64,000 nucleotides of DNA from Mesobacillus sp. AQ2 (GCF_030122805.1 NZ_CP126080.1:2547001-2611000), one strand, 5' to 3'. Positions 44,505-54,592 are shown, counted from the stretch's first letter. Translations and numbers: made by a program. The notes: generated by a model not told the origin, from the letters alone.

Positions 44505-45695
44505 TTAAATAATCCCTAATTCTTTTCCTACCTTTTCATAAATAGATAATGCCTGATCAAGCATTTCTTTCGTATGCGCCGCGGAAGGCATATTCCTTAC
44601 CCGGCCTGTTCCCCGCGGTACTGTTGGGAATACGATTGATTTTGCGTAAACCCCTTCTTCATATAATCGCTTGCTGAATTCCTGTGTTTTCACTTCGTCT
44701 CCAATGATGCATGGAGTGATCGGCGTCTCAGAGTGTCCAATGTCAAAACCAAGCTTTTGCAGTCCATCCTTCAGATAGTTTGCATTTTCCCATAGACGCT
44801 GGTTCAATTCTGTGCTTTCCATCAGGATTTCAATTGCCTTTATGCTGGCAGCAACGTCAGCAGGAGTGAGTGAGGTTGAGAACAGAAATGGACGGCTTCT
44901 CACTTTCAGCCAGTCAATCAGGTTTTGCTTTCCAGCAACATATCCTCCGACTACACCAATAGCCTTCGATAATGTTCCAATCTGGAAATCGACTTTATCT
45001 GAAAGTCCGAAATGCTTGACAGTTCCTGCGCCTTCCCCAAGTACTCCAGAACCATGTGCATCGTCGACATATGTAAATAAGTCGAATTCTTCGGCGATTT
45101 CAACGATTTCCGGCAATTTTGCAATGTCTCCATCCATGGAGAATACGCCATCGGTGATGACCATGATTTTATTGTATAGACCGGATTCTTTGGCTTCTTT
45201 TGCTTTTGCGCGCAGGTCTTCCATGTCAGAATGGTTGAAACGGATGATTTTTGCACGTGACAGACGGCAGCCGTCAATAATCGAAGCATGATTCAATTCA
45301 TCAGAAAGAATCGCATCATTTTTATCCATTACAGCGGAAATCGCAGCCATATTACACATGAAGCCGGATTGATAAGCAATAGCAGCTTCTGTCTTTTTGA
45401 ACTTGGCAAGCTTTTCTTCAAGTTCAACATGAAGCTTAAGTGTGCCGTTAATCGTCCTAACGGCGCCTGCTCCCACTCCAAACCGGGAAATCGCTTCATC
45501 GGCAGCTTTTTTCAATCTGTCATCAGTAGCCAGTCCTAGATAGTTATTAGAAGATAGATTGATCATTTCTTTTCCATTGATTGTTATGACTGGTCCATTA
45601 GGGCTTTCTAGCGGGTCGATTACATTGTATAGCCCCTTCCCCTTTAATTCCTCCAGGTTCTCGTTCAAAAATTGATCCAATGTTTTGCTAGACAT
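44505..45695 (-). CDS. kbl: Glycine C-acetyltransferase (2-amino-3-ketobutyrate CoA ligase)
   Basis: A 396-residue PLP enzyme of the alpha-oxoamine synthase family that splits 2-amino-3-ketobutyrate with CoA into glycine and acetyl-CoA. Visible blocks are [76 protein letters not shown] and the PLP lysine in [18 protein letters not shown] chose ATG 45695 (AAAGGGG six bases upstream); the frame extends upstream to 45779 but without family similarity. It is the first gene of the kbl-tdh pair, a route from threonine to glycine. Confidence 0.95.
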   Translation of the reverse strand: MSSKTLDQFLNENLEELKGKGLYNVIDPLESPNGPVITINGKEMINLSSNNYLGLATDDRLKKAADEAISRFGVGAGAVRTINGTLKLHVELEEKLAKFKKTEAAIAYQSGFMCNMAAISAVMDKNDAILSDELNHASIIDGCRLSRAKIIRFNHSDMEDLRAKAKEAKESGLYNKIMVITDGVFSMDGDIAKLPEIVEIAEEFDLFTYVDDAHGSGVLGEGAGTVKHFGLSDKVDFQIGTLSKAIGVVGGYVAGKQNLIDWLKVRSRPFLFSTSLTPADVAASIKAIEILMESTELNQRLWENANYLKDGLQKLGFDIGHSETPITPCIIGDEVKTQEFSKRLYEEGVYAKSIVFPTVPRGTGRVRNMPSAAHTKEMLDQALSIYEKVGKELGII

Positions 45696-46065
45696 CGAAT
45701 TCCCCTTTCTGCCGAAACGGCATGTCATTTTTACAAAAACAACTGTCTTTTTGGAGCGGACAACACCTAAGTCCATCAATCCATATGTAATGGGTATTTA
45801 TAAATTATACTTTATCACATTTCTATGAATTGTACATCTATGAAGGACAGAAAACGCTTACTTTTTATTACTTTTCCCTAATGTGCTTTAAAAAACATGA
45901 TTTTATTAAAACGTGGTTTGAATAATTTTTAAAGGGTAAATAAAAGAGGGCCCGTCTGTAACCAGGCAGGCATCAAGAGGGCAGCGAACAACCTTTCATC
46001 TGCATCATCATCACTCCCTCATGTCTCATATAGAAATAGAAACTGAGTTTTGGAGGTTAATTTTT
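45696..46065. other. Divergent gap kbl / arginine deiminase with a structured leader
   Basis: About 370 bases. A perfect TATAAT on the minus strand (45815-45810) is a likely -10 for kbl, with a poor -35. On the plus strand, 45951-45969 can fold into a bulged hairpin (CCGTCTG with CAGGC-A-GG). A C- and ATC-rich stretch follows before the deiminase. No known riboswitch or T-box motif was recognised. Confidence 0.45.
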
Positions 46066-47298
46066 ATGAAATATCCACTTAATATAAATTCAGAGATTGG
46101 AGAGTTGAAGTCAGTAGTGCTGCATAGGCCTGGCAAGGAAGTCGAAAATCTGACACCAAAATATTTGGAACGGCTTCTTTTTGACGACATTCCGTATCTT
46201 CCAGCAGTCCAAAAAGAACATGATTATTTCGCTGATGTATTAAGGAACCGAGGCATCGAGGTTCTTTATCTCGAAAAATTAATGGAAGAGGCCTTACATA
46301 CAGAAGAATTAAGACAGGAATTCATTGATCAGGTACTCAATGAAAGCAAAAGCAATTTGAACGGATCGAGAAGCATAGTGGAAGAGTATCTTCATTCCTA
46401 TTCTACTGAAGAGATGATTCAAAAAGTGATGTCTGGCGTGTTGAAATCAGAAATCGAACAGGAGAAGAAAGTGCACTTGCATGAACTTCTGGACGACTAC
46501 TATCCTTTCTTCCTGGATCCTATGCCAAATCTCTATTTTACAAGAGATCCAGCCGCCGTGATTGGGGATGGAATATCATTGAACAAAATGTGTGAAGGAG
46601 CAAGGAAAAGGGAGTCACTTTTCATGGATTTCATCATGAAGCATCATCCCCGGTTCGCTGCCCATGATATTCCTTTTTGGTACGACCGGGATCAGTACTA
46701 CCCTCTCGAAGGCGGGGATGAACTCGTGCTCAGTCCTGAAGTCATTGCCATCGGGGTAAGTGCGCGGACTTCTGCCCAGGCAATTGAAAAATTGGCAAAA
46801 CAGATATTCTCCAAAAATGATCGAATAAAAAAGGTGGTAGCTGTTGAAATCCCTAAATTGAGGGCATATATGCACCTTGATACAGTGTTTACAATGGTTG
46901 ACCATGAAAAATTCACCATCCATCATGGAATCGAGGGGCCCAACGGTGATATGAAAATATATATTCTTGAAAAAGGTACAGACCCAGACAAACTTGCCAT
47001 CTCAGAACGCTCCAACTTAACAGAAACATTGAAGGAGGTCCTTCGCCTTCAGGATTTAATCCTGATACCCTGTGGAGGCGGTCATGAAATCGCTGCTGCC
47101 CGCGAGCAGTGGAACGATGGCTCTAATACACTGGCGATCGCTCCCGGAGTCGTTGTCACCTATGATCGAAACTATGTGTCCAATGATTTGCTGAGGAAAA
47201 ATGGCGTCGAGGTAATTGAAATTCCAAGTTCTGAACTCTCACGCGGGCGCGGTGGCCCTCGATGTATGAGTATGCCAATCTACCGGGAAGATTTGTAA
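46066..47298 (+). CDS. arcA: Arginine deiminase
   Basis: A 410-residue guanidino-group hydrolase that converts arginine to citrulline and ammonia. Family blocks are [60 protein letters not shown], the histidine of [10 protein letters not shown], and the nucleophilic Cys400 in [17 protein letters not shown]. The ATG at 46066 has GGAGG nine bases upstream; the upstream ATG at 46021 would put that site inside the gene. arcB, arcC and arcD, the usual operon partners, are absent, so it acts alone here, possibly for arginine use or pH defence. Confidence 0.95.
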   Translation: MKYPLNINSEIGELKSVVLHRPGKEVENLTPKYLERLLFDDIPYLPAVQKEHDYFADVLRNRGIEVLYLEKLMEEALHTEELRQEFIDQVLNESKSNLNGSRSIVEEYLHSYSTEEMIQKVMSGVLKSEIEQEKKVHLHELLDDYYPFFLDPMPNLYFTRDPAAVIGDGISLNKMCEGARKRESLFMDFIMKHHPRFAAHDIPFWYDRDQYYPLEGGDELVLSPEVIAIGVSARTSAQAIEKLAKQIFSKNDRIKKVVAVEIPKLRAYMHLDTVFTMVDHEKFTIHHGIEGPNGDMKIYILEKGTDPDKLAISERSNLTETLKEVLRLQDLILIPCGGGHEIAAAREQWNDGSNTLAIAPGVVVTYDRNYVSNDLLRKNGVEVIEIPSSELSRGRGGPRCMSMPIYREDL

Positions 47299-47309
47299 AT
47301 AAGAAGAAT

Positions 47310-47346
47310 AAAGCAGTCCTGGATTTAATTCAGGACTGCTTTTATA
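47310..47346. terminator. Bidirectional terminator between arcA and the AbrB-like gene
   Basis: AAAGCAGTCCTG (47310-47321) pairs with CAGGACTGCTTT (47331-47342); T-rich sequence follows on the plus strand. Confidence 0.85.
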
Positions 47347-47354
47347 TGAAAATT

Positions 47355-47636
47355 CTAGTTGGCAGCAAGGTAGCTTTGCAATTCTTTAACCAATTGTTCA
47401 GCCCCTTCTTTACTTAACACAATTTTTCCGTCTGCAAGCGACATGTTGTCATTGCTGATCGTGCCAGTTATAAGGCAAGTCAGGTCAGGCTGGTATTTTT
47501 TCAGGATGATCATATCCTCATCCACGAATATCTCCAGCGGATCATTTTCACCGATACTTAGTTTCTTCCTTAATTCCATCGGAATGACCACCCTGCCCAG
47601 CTGATCCGTCTTCCTCACGATTCCTGTAGCTTTCAT
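47355..47636 (-). CDS. AbrB/Abh-family transition-state regulator
   Basis: A 93-residue protein with the swapped-hairpin DNA-binding domain of AbrB: MKATGIVRKTDQLGRVVIPM, then ELRKKLSIGENDPLEIFVDE. The C-terminal dimerisation part reads KYQPDLTCLITGTISNDNMS and LSKEGAEQLVKELQSYL. It is close to AbrB/Abh over its whole length. Such proteins repress post-exponential genes until Spo0A lowers them. I chose ATG 47636 (GGGAGG upstream), giving the standard N-terminus. Whether it is AbrB itself or the paralogue Abh cannot be told here. Confidence 0.92.
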   Translation of the reverse strand: MKATGIVRKTDQLGRVVIPMELRKKLSIGENDPLEIFVDEDMIILKKYQPDLTCLITGTISNDNMSLADGKIVLSKEGAEQLVKELQSYLAAN

Positions 47637-47789
47637 ATTGCATCCTCCCCTTCCTACCATGTGGGATATGGATGTCTGTACTGTGAAACGATTCTAGCCC
47701 AATACAATTATAGCAAAACGAGGCATATATTTACATTTATCAAGTGTCGGTTTCGTTAAAATATTTACTTTTAAAAATCTTCATTTGCA

Positions 47790-47819
47790 AATGAAAAGCA
47801 CGCAAAATGCGTGCTTTTC
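47790..47819 (-). terminator. Terminator of the LVIVD-repeat gene
   Basis: GAAAAGCACGC (47793-47803) pairs perfectly with GCGTGCTTTTC (47809-47819). Confidence 0.8.
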
Positions 47820-47837
47820 AAAGTTCTATTCAAAGTA

Positions 47838-49238
47838 CTATTCTACTCCCTGGATTTCAGGTGATGATCCATTGTTTTTCAGTAATACTTTTAGTCCGGA
47901 TCCAATATCAGAAGCAAGAACAAAGTTCCTGTCGACAAATACTCCCCAAACATCTGACTTTTCAGGAACATACTGCCCAGCTTGTTTAGGATTTGCCGGA
48001 TCCGTTATGTCCACCGCGTATACTCCCCCAGCGTAATGTGATAAATACAATGTATTCCCCTGTACTTTCGGGTCATGGACTGTATTGGCGAAAGTAACCC
48101 CATTTTCTATATTATCGACTAAATCGGTCTTGAACTCGCTAAGCAATTTAGGATTTGTTTTATCTTTAATGTCAAAAATCCTAGTATAGCCGTATGATTG
48201 TTCATAGCCTTCTTTAGATGGATTATAAACTTCCCTTGTCTCAATCAGCACATTGCCGCCTTTTGCCAGTGTAGCTGAGTGTGCAGATCCCTGCTGGTTA
48301 GAAGCGAAATCTGTCCTTCCCAGATATTCCGGATTTTCTGGGTTGCTGATGTCAAAAATGACCGTTCCCAGATCCCACATCGAAACATATGCATACTTCC
48401 CGGTTTCATCGATCATAGTGCTATGGTTGAAGACTGGACGTGTTTTCCCATCAGGAGAATTCCAGTGGTAGCCGTTAAAATCTTCAGGAATTTCTTCCAT
48501 TGACCTAGGATCGAATTCCCATAGCTTCTCTGGATTCGACGGATCGCTTACATCGACAATCTGAAAATCCTTCTCCTCCCCATGACTGTAATAGTCAGCA
48601 TAAGGGTTAGCAGCTAGTACAAGCGCGCGATTGCCCTGCATGGTCAGGTACAGCTCATGCGTTCCATTGGTTTTTTTGGTCACTTCATAAAAACCCAGCT
48701 TCTTAGGGCTTTCTGGATTTGTTACATCATATAGCAAAAATCCGCCCTTTGAGTCAGGATTATTTCTATTAAGCTGCTGAACACTAACAACTGCAAGATC
48801 CCCTTTAAAAGATGGTGTGTTCACACTCTTGACGATAACCTTTTCCTGCCATGTACCAGGGATGTCATTATTCGCGAATACAGACACTTCTTTTGGGTTG
48901 GCCGGATCTTTGAGATCAAATACACGTACTCCGCCATTACCGCCATTCCTGGTATGGGTGCCAAGATAAGCGTACCCTTTGTGGGCAAATACATCTGCAA
49001 AACTATTCTGCTTTCCATCTGCCCTGACTGTTTTCATTTCAGGAGCAGCGGCTTCATGTAAGAATTTGAGGTTTTTATTTCCCTCCATGACAGGGACCGA
49101 TACTTCGCTATAGCCTGTCCGTTCACCTTTCTCAATGTTTACATCACCAAGTTCATCATGGGCAAGGACATTGAATGGAACAGAAGAAACAGTTAAAGCT
49201 CCAGCAAGAATCAAGCTAGGGAACAATCGTTTTTTCAC
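47838..49238 (-). CDS. Secreted beta-propeller protein with LVIVD repeats
   Basis: A 466-residue exported protein. The signal peptide (KKRLFPSLILAGALTVSSVP, then FNVLAHD) ends near residue 26. The mature part is built of repeats with the pattern 'V.DLKDPANPKEVS', 'LYDVTNPESPKKLG', 'IVDVSDPSNPEKLW', 'IFDISNPENPEYLG', 'IFDIKDKTNPKLLS' and 'AVDITDPANPKQAG'. These are LVIVD repeats that fold as a beta-propeller. Function is unknown; such proteins are surface or extracellular. Translation starts at GTG 49238, with GGAGG nine bases upstream. Confidence 0.85.
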   Translation of the reverse strand: MKKRLFPSLILAGALTVSSVPFNVLAHDELGDVNIEKGERTGYSEVSVPVMEGNKNLKFLHEAAAPEMKTVRADGKQNSFADVFAHKGYAYLGTHTRNGGNGGVRVFDLKDPANPKEVSVFANNDIPGTWQEKVIVKSVNTPSFKGDLAVVSVQQLNRNNPDSKGGFLLYDVTNPESPKKLGFYEVTKKTNGTHELYLTMQGNRALVLAANPYADYYSHGEEKDFQIVDVSDPSNPEKLWEFDPRSMEEIPEDFNGYHWNSPDGKTRPVFNHSTMIDETGKYAYVSMWDLGTVIFDISNPENPEYLGRTDFASNQQGSAHSATLAKGGNVLIETREVYNPSKEGYEQSYGYTRIFDIKDKTNPKLLSEFKTDLVDNIENGVTFANTVHDPKVQGNTLYLSHYAGGVYAVDITDPANPKQAGQYVPEKSDVWGVFVDRNFVLASDIGSGLKVLLKNNGSSPEIQGVE

Positions 49239-49537
49239 TATTTAAAACCTCCTCCTATGTATTGAATAACAATATAGCAGAGGTAGAAACTCATCAGCAA
49301 ACAAAAAACTGTATATTTTGTAAATTCAGTTAATTATCCCTAATTTTACAAAAAATTCCTAAGGAAATGGTAATTGTTTCGAAAATCGAATTAGGTAAAT
49401 TTCCACAACAATTAAATTCTTCGTTTCCATTACTTCCTGCCCACAAAACTCTAGAACAAAATCAAAGATTTTAGTATGATTAATGAATGTGATTAGGAAT
49501 GAATGAACTGAAAATATATAAAGCGAGGACTAAAACA
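49239..49537. other. Divergent gap upstream of the ABC-F gene
   Basis: About 300 AT-rich bases between the divergent LVIVD and ABC-F genes. I saw no attenuator hairpin or leader peptide of the kind that controls antibiotic-resistance ABC-F genes, and no clear promoter. Confidence 0.4.
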
Positions 49538-51094
49538 ATGAGTTTATTGAATGTAGAAAATTTAAGCCATACATTTGGGGATCGTACCCTTTTTAAAGAT
49601 GTGTCATTTCGTCTGCTAGCCGAGGATCATGTCGGCCTTGTTGGCGCAAACGGTGTCGGGAAGTCCACCCTCATGAACATCATCACCGGACAACTAATCC
49701 ACGATTCTGGAAAAGTAGAATGGACACCCGGAGTTGAGTACGGGTATTTGGACCAGCATACGGTTTTATCTCCTGGAAAAACAATTCGGGACGTGTTACG
49801 TGATGCCTTCCTCCCTCTCTTTAAAAAGGAAGAAGAGCTGAACGAAGTCACCGGCAAAATGGCAGATGCAACACCTGAGGAACTGGAAAAGCTGCTCGAA
49901 GAAATGGCGGAAATCCAGGATGCTCTTGATGCTGGCGGTTTTTATTCCCTTGATATCGAAGTTGAGGAAGCGGCAAGAGGCCTTGGCCTTGATGCAATCG
50001 GCATCGACCGTGATGTTTCTGCATTAAGCGGCGGACAGCGCACTAAGGTCTTACTTGCTAAGCTTTTGCTTGAAAAACCAAAGGTCCTTCTGCTTGATGA
50101 GCCGACTAACTATCTTGACGTTGAGCATATTCAGTGGTTGACCAGGTACCTGAAAGATTATCCTTACGCTTTCATTTTGATCTCGCATGATACCGAGTTC
50201 ATGAATCAGGTTTCTAACGTCATTTTCCAGCTCGAGTTCTCAAAACTGACACGATACACTGCTACGTATGAAAAATTCCTGGAATTAGCTGAGATCAACA
50301 AGAATCAGCATCTAAATGCATATGAAAAACAAAAGGATTTCATCAAGAAACAAGAAGATTTCATTGCAAAAAATAAAGCACGTTATTCGACAACAGGCCG
50401 CGCGAAGAGCCGCCAGAAACAACTTGATCGCATGGAAAGGATCGACAGACCTGAGACGGCTTTAAAACCCGCTTTTGATTTCAAGGAATCACGCGCAAGC
50501 AGCCGATATGTATTTGAAGGCACAGATTTCGAAATCGGATATACGCACCCGCTGCTTCCAAAACTATCCGTTACAATAGAACGCGGTGAAAAGATTGCGC
50601 TAGTTGGTATGAATGGAGTCGGGAAATCCACTCTACTTAAAACAATGCTCGGAAAGATTCCTCCATTGAGCGGCAAAATCGAGCGGGGTGACTTCCTCTT
50701 CCCTTCCTACTTTGAACAGGAAGTTAAAGCAGGAAGTATCACACCTATTGAGGATGTGTGGAGTGAATTCCCTGGGATGGACCAGCATCAAGTAAGGGCG
50801 GCATTGGCCAGAAGCGGCCTCAAGAACGAGCATATTTCACGCCCCCTCAATCAACTGAGCGGCGGCGAGCAGGCTAAGGTACGCCTGACCAAATTGCTTA
50901 TGAATGAAAGCAACTGGCTATTATTCGATGAGCCGACAAACCACCTGGATATCACAGCAAAAGAAGAATTAAAACGTGCATTAAAAGCATATAAAGGAAC
51001 AATTGTCCTGGTCAGCCACGAACCTGACTTCTATGAAGATTGGGTTACAAAAGTTTGGAACGTGGAAGAATGGGCAGCGAATGCGAATAACTAA
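49538..51094 (+). CDS. ABC-F family ATPase (ribosome-associated)
   Basis: A 518-residue soluble protein with two ABC ATPase domains and no membrane part. Domain 1: VGANGVGKSTLMNIITG, LSGGQRTKVLLAKLLL, VLLLDEPTNYLD. Domain 2: VGMNGVGKSTLLKTMLG, LSGGEQAKVRLTKLLM, WLLFDEPTNHLD. The interdomain linker (about residues 240-310) is the charged P-site tRNA-interaction motif. ABC-F proteins bind the ribosomal E site and either help translation or remove antibiotics. The sequence type is the YkpA/YfmM-like housekeeping branch, and no resistance-type leader is present. ATG 49538 has GCGAGG nine bases upstream. Confidence 0.92.
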   Translation: MSLLNVENLSHTFGDRTLFKDVSFRLLAEDHVGLVGANGVGKSTLMNIITGQLIHDSGKVEWTPGVEYGYLDQHTVLSPGKTIRDVLRDAFLPLFKKEEELNEVTGKMADATPEELEKLLEEMAEIQDALDAGGFYSLDIEVEEAARGLGLDAIGIDRDVSALSGGQRTKVLLAKLLLEKPKVLLLDEPTNYLDVEHIQWLTRYLKDYPYAFILISHDTEFMNQVSNVIFQLEFSKLTRYTATYEKFLELAEINKNQHLNAYEKQKDFIKKQEDFIAKNKARYSTTGRAKSRQKQLDRMERIDRPETALKPAFDFKESRASSRYVFEGTDFEIGYTHPLLPKLSVTIERGEKIALVGMNGVGKSTLLKTMLGKIPPLSGKIERGDFLFPSYFEQEVKAGSITPIEDVWSEFPGMDQHQVRAALARSGLKNEHISRPLNQLSGGEQAKVRLTKLLMNESNWLLFDEPTNHLDITAKEELKRALKAYKGTIVLVSHEPDFYEDWVTKVWNVEEWAANANN

Positions 51095-51103
51095 TCCAGG
51101 AAT

Positions 51104-51133
51104 AAACCTGCTGGTTCATATACCAGCAGGTTT
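51104..51133 (+). terminator. Terminator of the ABC-F gene
   Basis: AAACCTGCTGG (51104-51114) pairs perfectly with CCAGCAGGTTT (51123-51133), followed by ATTGTTTATT. Confidence 0.85.
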
Positions 51134-51299
51134 ATTGTTTATTATTCAAAAATTGCCATTTTATCATTACCTCTGATTCGAGTTGTTTAAAGAAATTTCA
51201 TCCTTCCATAAAAAAGTTAGTAAAATGTATTGAGTTATTCACTCGTTATTGATAAATTTTATAAAGGTTATAAAATTTATTTATATAGGTGATGTGAAA

Positions 51300-52157
51300 A
51301 TGAAAAAACTTATGATCGCAGCAGTCTTGCTGCTGACTGCTCTTTCGGGCTGTGCTGGGGAAAATACCGAAGAAGCTAAAAAGGAAACAATCAAGATTGG
51401 CGCAATTCCGGATCAAAACGCAGCTGATTTGAACAGGAGCATGGAAGACTTTGCAAAGGACCTGGGCAAAAAGACAGGTATGAATGTTGAGTACGTCCCT
51501 TCTGTGGATTATTCAGCTTTAGTAACTGCTTTTCAACGCGGTGAAATTCAGCTTGCATGGTTTGGAGGATTGACGGGTGTCCAGGCTAGAAATTTAGTCC
51601 CTGAAGCTGAACCATTCGCACAGAGGCCGATTGATGAAAAATTCAAGTCTGTTTTTATTGCCCAAAAAGATAGTGAGATTGATAGTCTTGAAGATTTAAA
51701 AGGTAAATCTTTTACATTTGGCAGCGAAAGTTCAACTTCGGGGCACCTGATGCCTCGTTACTTCATGATGGAAGCAGGCATTGACGCTGATCAAGACCTT
51801 GATGGGAAACCTAACTACTCAGGTTCCCACGATAAAACTTATAAGCTAGTTGAATCTGGAGCCTACGAGACAGGAGCATTGAATATTTCTGTTTGGGAAG
51901 CAGCTGTCAAAGAAGGCAAGGTCGATGAATCAAAGGTAAAAGTATTCTACACAACTCCTGAGTATTTTGACTACAACTGGACTGTCAACATCGCAGATGA
52001 AGAATCAAAAAAGAAAATCAAAGATGCGATTCTATCAATGACTAAAGAAGACAATGAAATTATGGAATTACTGCAAACCGATCGATTCATTGAAACAAAT
52101 AATGAAAATTATAAAGCAATAGAAGAGGTCGCCAAGCAACTAAAGATCATCAAGTAG
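51300..52157 (+). CDS. phnD: PhnD-like phosphonate/phosphite-type substrate-binding lipoprotein
   Basis: A 285-residue lipoprotein with lipobox LTALSGCAG (Cys near residue 19). The body is the phosphate/phosphonate-binding fold: IKIGAIPDQNAADLNRSMED, MNVEYVPSVDYSALVTAFQR, LAWFGGLTGVQARNLVPEAE and the conserved FTFGSESSTSGHLMPRYFMM. It is the first gene of a PhnD-PhnC-PhnE operon. Ligand could be a phosphonate, phosphite or a related oxyanion; no phosphonate-degrading gene is nearby to decide. ATG 51300 gives a proper lipoprotein signal, although only GGTGAT serves as ribosome binding site. Confidence 0.88.
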   Translation: MKKLMIAAVLLLTALSGCAGENTEEAKKETIKIGAIPDQNAADLNRSMEDFAKDLGKKTGMNVEYVPSVDYSALVTAFQRGEIQLAWFGGLTGVQARNLVPEAEPFAQRPIDEKFKSVFIAQKDSEIDSLEDLKGKSFTFGSESSTSGHLMPRYFMMEAGIDADQDLDGKPNYSGSHDKTYKLVESGAYETGALNISVWEAAVKEGKVDESKVKVFYTTPEYFDYNWTVNIADEESKKKIKDAILSMTKEDNEIMELLQTDRFIETNNENYKAIEEVAKQLKIIK

Positions 52158-52166
52158 GTGGACTTC

Positions 52167-52913
52167 ATGAGCGAATTCATTGATGTAAAAAATATAGAAA
52201 AAGTTTACGAGCGGAAGATAGCCTTATCTTCCCTTTCTTTGTCGGTAAAAAAGGGTGAATTAATCGCTTTGATCGGGCCAAGTGGTGCAGGAAAGACGAC
52301 TTTGCTGAATCTGCTTGCCGCTAACTTATCGCCAGATCAAGGAGAAATTACGATTGACGGCCAGCTGTTGGCTGAAATGACCGACCAGAAAAAACGGGCC
52401 AAAAAGATCGGAATCATCCGTCAGCAATTTGACCTTATAGGGGAATTGCCGGTGATTCATAATGTGCTTGCAGGAAAATTATCAGAATGGGGCATCATAA
52501 AATCTCTCCTATCCATGTTGTTTCCTCAGGATAAGGATGATGCAATTCGAGCTCTTACACGTGTGGGTCTGAGTGAAAAACTGTATGAACGAACATCTGC
52601 CCTTTCAGGTGGGGAACAGCAGCGTGTTGCCCTTGCCCGGCTGCTTGTCCAGAGCCCTGAGATCGTACTGGCGGATGAACCTGTCGCATCACTTGATCCT
52701 GCTCGTGCCGAGGACATCCTGGCACTCCTTGTCAAAATCGCATCAGAGGAAAATCAAACATTGATTGCCAGTCTGCATTCCGTTGAGTATGCAAAAAGAT
52801 ACTTCGATCGCTTGGTCGCACTGCAAGATGGGCAAATTTTCTTCGATTTGCCTTCATCATCCGTATCAGACGCTCAAATTGCCAGCTTGTACAAACTGAA
52901 GGAGCAAGAGTAA
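52167..52913 (+). CDS. phnC: PhnC-like ABC transporter ATP-binding protein
   Basis: A 248-residue ATPase of the phosphonate importer family. Walker A is LIGPSGAGKTTLLNLLA, the signature motif ALSGGEQQRVALARLLV and Walker B EIVLADEPVASLDPARA. It starts at ATG 52167, nine bases after the end of the binding-protein gene, with AGGTGG between them, and the permease follows one base after its stop, so all three genes form one operon. Confidence 0.93.
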   Translation: MSEFIDVKNIEKVYERKIALSSLSLSVKKGELIALIGPSGAGKTTLLNLLAANLSPDQGEITIDGQLLAEMTDQKKRAKKIGIIRQQFDLIGELPVIHNVLAGKLSEWGIIKSLLSMLFPQDKDDAIRALTRVGLSEKLYERTSALSGGEQQRVALARLLVQSPEIVLADEPVASLDPARAEDILALLVKIASEENQTLIASLHSVEYAKRYFDRLVALQDGQIFFDLPSSSVSDAQIASLYKLKEQE

Positions 52914-52914
52914 C

Positions 52915-54546
52915 ATGGAGAGAAGCTGGTGGAAATTCGAACTTCATAAAAGAAAGATACTTAGTCTTCTCCTCTTGCTGGCCTTTCTTTGGAGTCTGAC
53001 ATCCATACATTGGAACAAGGACTTGTTTCATGGCGGAGGAATAAAAACGGCCAAACAGATTGCAACGACATTTTTCAGTCCAGATTTATCGAAGGATATA
53101 CTCCAGCTTGCCCTGAAGTCCACCTGGACGACGCTAAGCTATGCTGTGGCAGGAATGAGCCTGGCCCTTGTCATTGCTTTTTTCTGGGGAATCCTTGCTT
53201 CTGGAGTCCTTGTATCCAATTTAAAAACAAAGCGGCATGTAAAAGTATTCTTCAGAGGTCAGCTTGGCTTCATGCGAGCAATCCACGAGCTTGTTTGGGC
53301 CTGGCTGTTCGTTGCTTCAATCGGCCTTTCCCCCTTTGCCGCTATTTTTGCCTTGGCCATCCCTTATGGGGGGATTCTTGGCAGGATTTTTGCAGACATG
53401 CTAGAAGACGTCCCGACACAACCAATCAAGGCATTGGAAGCTGCTGGCGCAGGCAAATTCCAGACACTATTTTACGGATACCTTCCGATGGTCAGGTCAA
53501 GCATCGTAAGTTATGCCATGTACCGTTTTGAATGCGCGGTTCGTTCATCAGCCATCATGAGTTTTGTAGGCATTGGCGGGCTGGGCTACCAAATACAATT
53601 AAGCCTTGATGATTTACAATATAATGAAGTATGGACATTTGTGTTCTTTCTGATCCTTCTTGTCATCCTTATCGATGTCTGGAGCAATCTTTTAAGGAAG
53701 AATCTGAATTCAGCAAACGCAGAAAAAAAACAGCTGAAAATTTCTTTCTATTCAATGATTCTACTCGCCATTGGATCTTGGCTTTCCATTTACACCATCG
53801 AAAATGCTAGCCTATCAATGCTATTCACAAAAGAAAATCTCCAATACTCCAGTCAGTTCTTCAAAGGGCTAATTGGGATTGGTGAAGATCAGCCGGCTTT
53901 TCTGAGCAGTGACAGCTGGTCCAATGCTGTTTCCCTTACATGGGAAACATTAGTGATGAGTATAATGGCCACTGGGTTTGCAACCATTGCAGCCATATTA
54001 ACAATGATTCCTGCAGCCAGGAATGTGGCAGACGGGTCGATTACCCTGTCAAAAAAATGGTATGGATGGCTGTCATTCGGTAGTGTGCGGGCTGGGTATA
54101 TTTTTACAAGGGCCGTTCCGGAACTGGTTTGGGCTATGATGATCATCTTTATTTTCAAGCCTGGAATTCTGCCTGGTGCGATAGCACTTGCCCTTCATAA
54201 CTATGGAATTCTTGGCAAGCTGTTGGCCGAGGTAATAGAGGATTTAGATTCCCGCCCGGTGAGGAACCTGGCATCCTGCGGTGCAAGCAGGGTCCAATTA
54301 TTATTATACGGTGTCCTGCCGGCTGCGCTTCCCCGTTTCCTGACGTATATACTCTACCGATGGGAGGTAATCATGCGGACCACTATCGTAGTTGGCTTCG
54401 TTGGAGCAGGCGGACTTGGACAGCAATTCAAATTAAGCATGAGCTTCTTCCATTATACAGATATCACACTATTACTGTTCTTCTATCTTGTTCTTGTCTT
54501 TGCTGCAGACTATATTTCGGAAAAAGCAAGATTCTTCATAAAATAA
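52915..54546 (+). CDS. phnE: PhnE-like permease, two domains fused in one chain
   Basis: A 543-residue membrane protein, twice the length of a usual PhnE. Two homologous BPD-type permease halves are joined. The first has its EAA loop near IKALEAAGAGKFQTLFYGYL and ends FVGIGGLGYQIQLSLDDLQ; the second has RNLASCGASRVQLLLYGVLP and FVGAGGLGQQFKLSMSF. The halves are separated by a loop and an extra hydrophobic segment (about residues 265-330). The fusion supplies both membrane subunits of the importer. AGGAG lies ten bases before the ATG, inside the end of phnC. Confidence 0.9.
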   Translation: MERSWWKFELHKRKILSLLLLLAFLWSLTSIHWNKDLFHGGGIKTAKQIATTFFSPDLSKDILQLALKSTWTTLSYAVAGMSLALVIAFFWGILASGVLVSNLKTKRHVKVFFRGQLGFMRAIHELVWAWLFVASIGLSPFAAIFALAIPYGGILGRIFADMLEDVPTQPIKALEAAGAGKFQTLFYGYLPMVRSSIVSYAMYRFECAVRSSAIMSFVGIGGLGYQIQLSLDDLQYNEVWTFVFFLILLVILIDVWSNLLRKNLNSANAEKKQLKISFYSMILLAIGSWLSIYTIENASLSMLFTKENLQYSSQFFKGLIGIGEDQPAFLSSDSWSNAVSLTWETLVMSIMATGFATIAAILTMIPAARNVADGSITLSKKWYGWLSFGSVRAGYIFTRAVPELVWAMMIIFIFKPGILPGAIALALHNYGILGKLLAEVIEDLDSRPVRNLASCGASRVQLLLYGVLPAALPRFLTYILYRWEVIMRTTIVVGFVGAGGLGQQFKLSMSFFHYTDITLLLFFYLVLVFAADYISEKARFFIK

Positions 54547-54571
54547 ACCCGGCCAGTAAAAGGCCGGGTTT
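54545..54571. terminator. Terminator after the phosphonate-type transporter operon
   Basis: AAACCCGGCC (54545-54554) pairs perfectly with GGCCGGGTTT (54562-54571), followed by AATCTTTT; it lies between two convergent genes. Confidence 0.85.
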
Positions 54572-54592
54572 AATCTTTTCGATTTAAAAACC

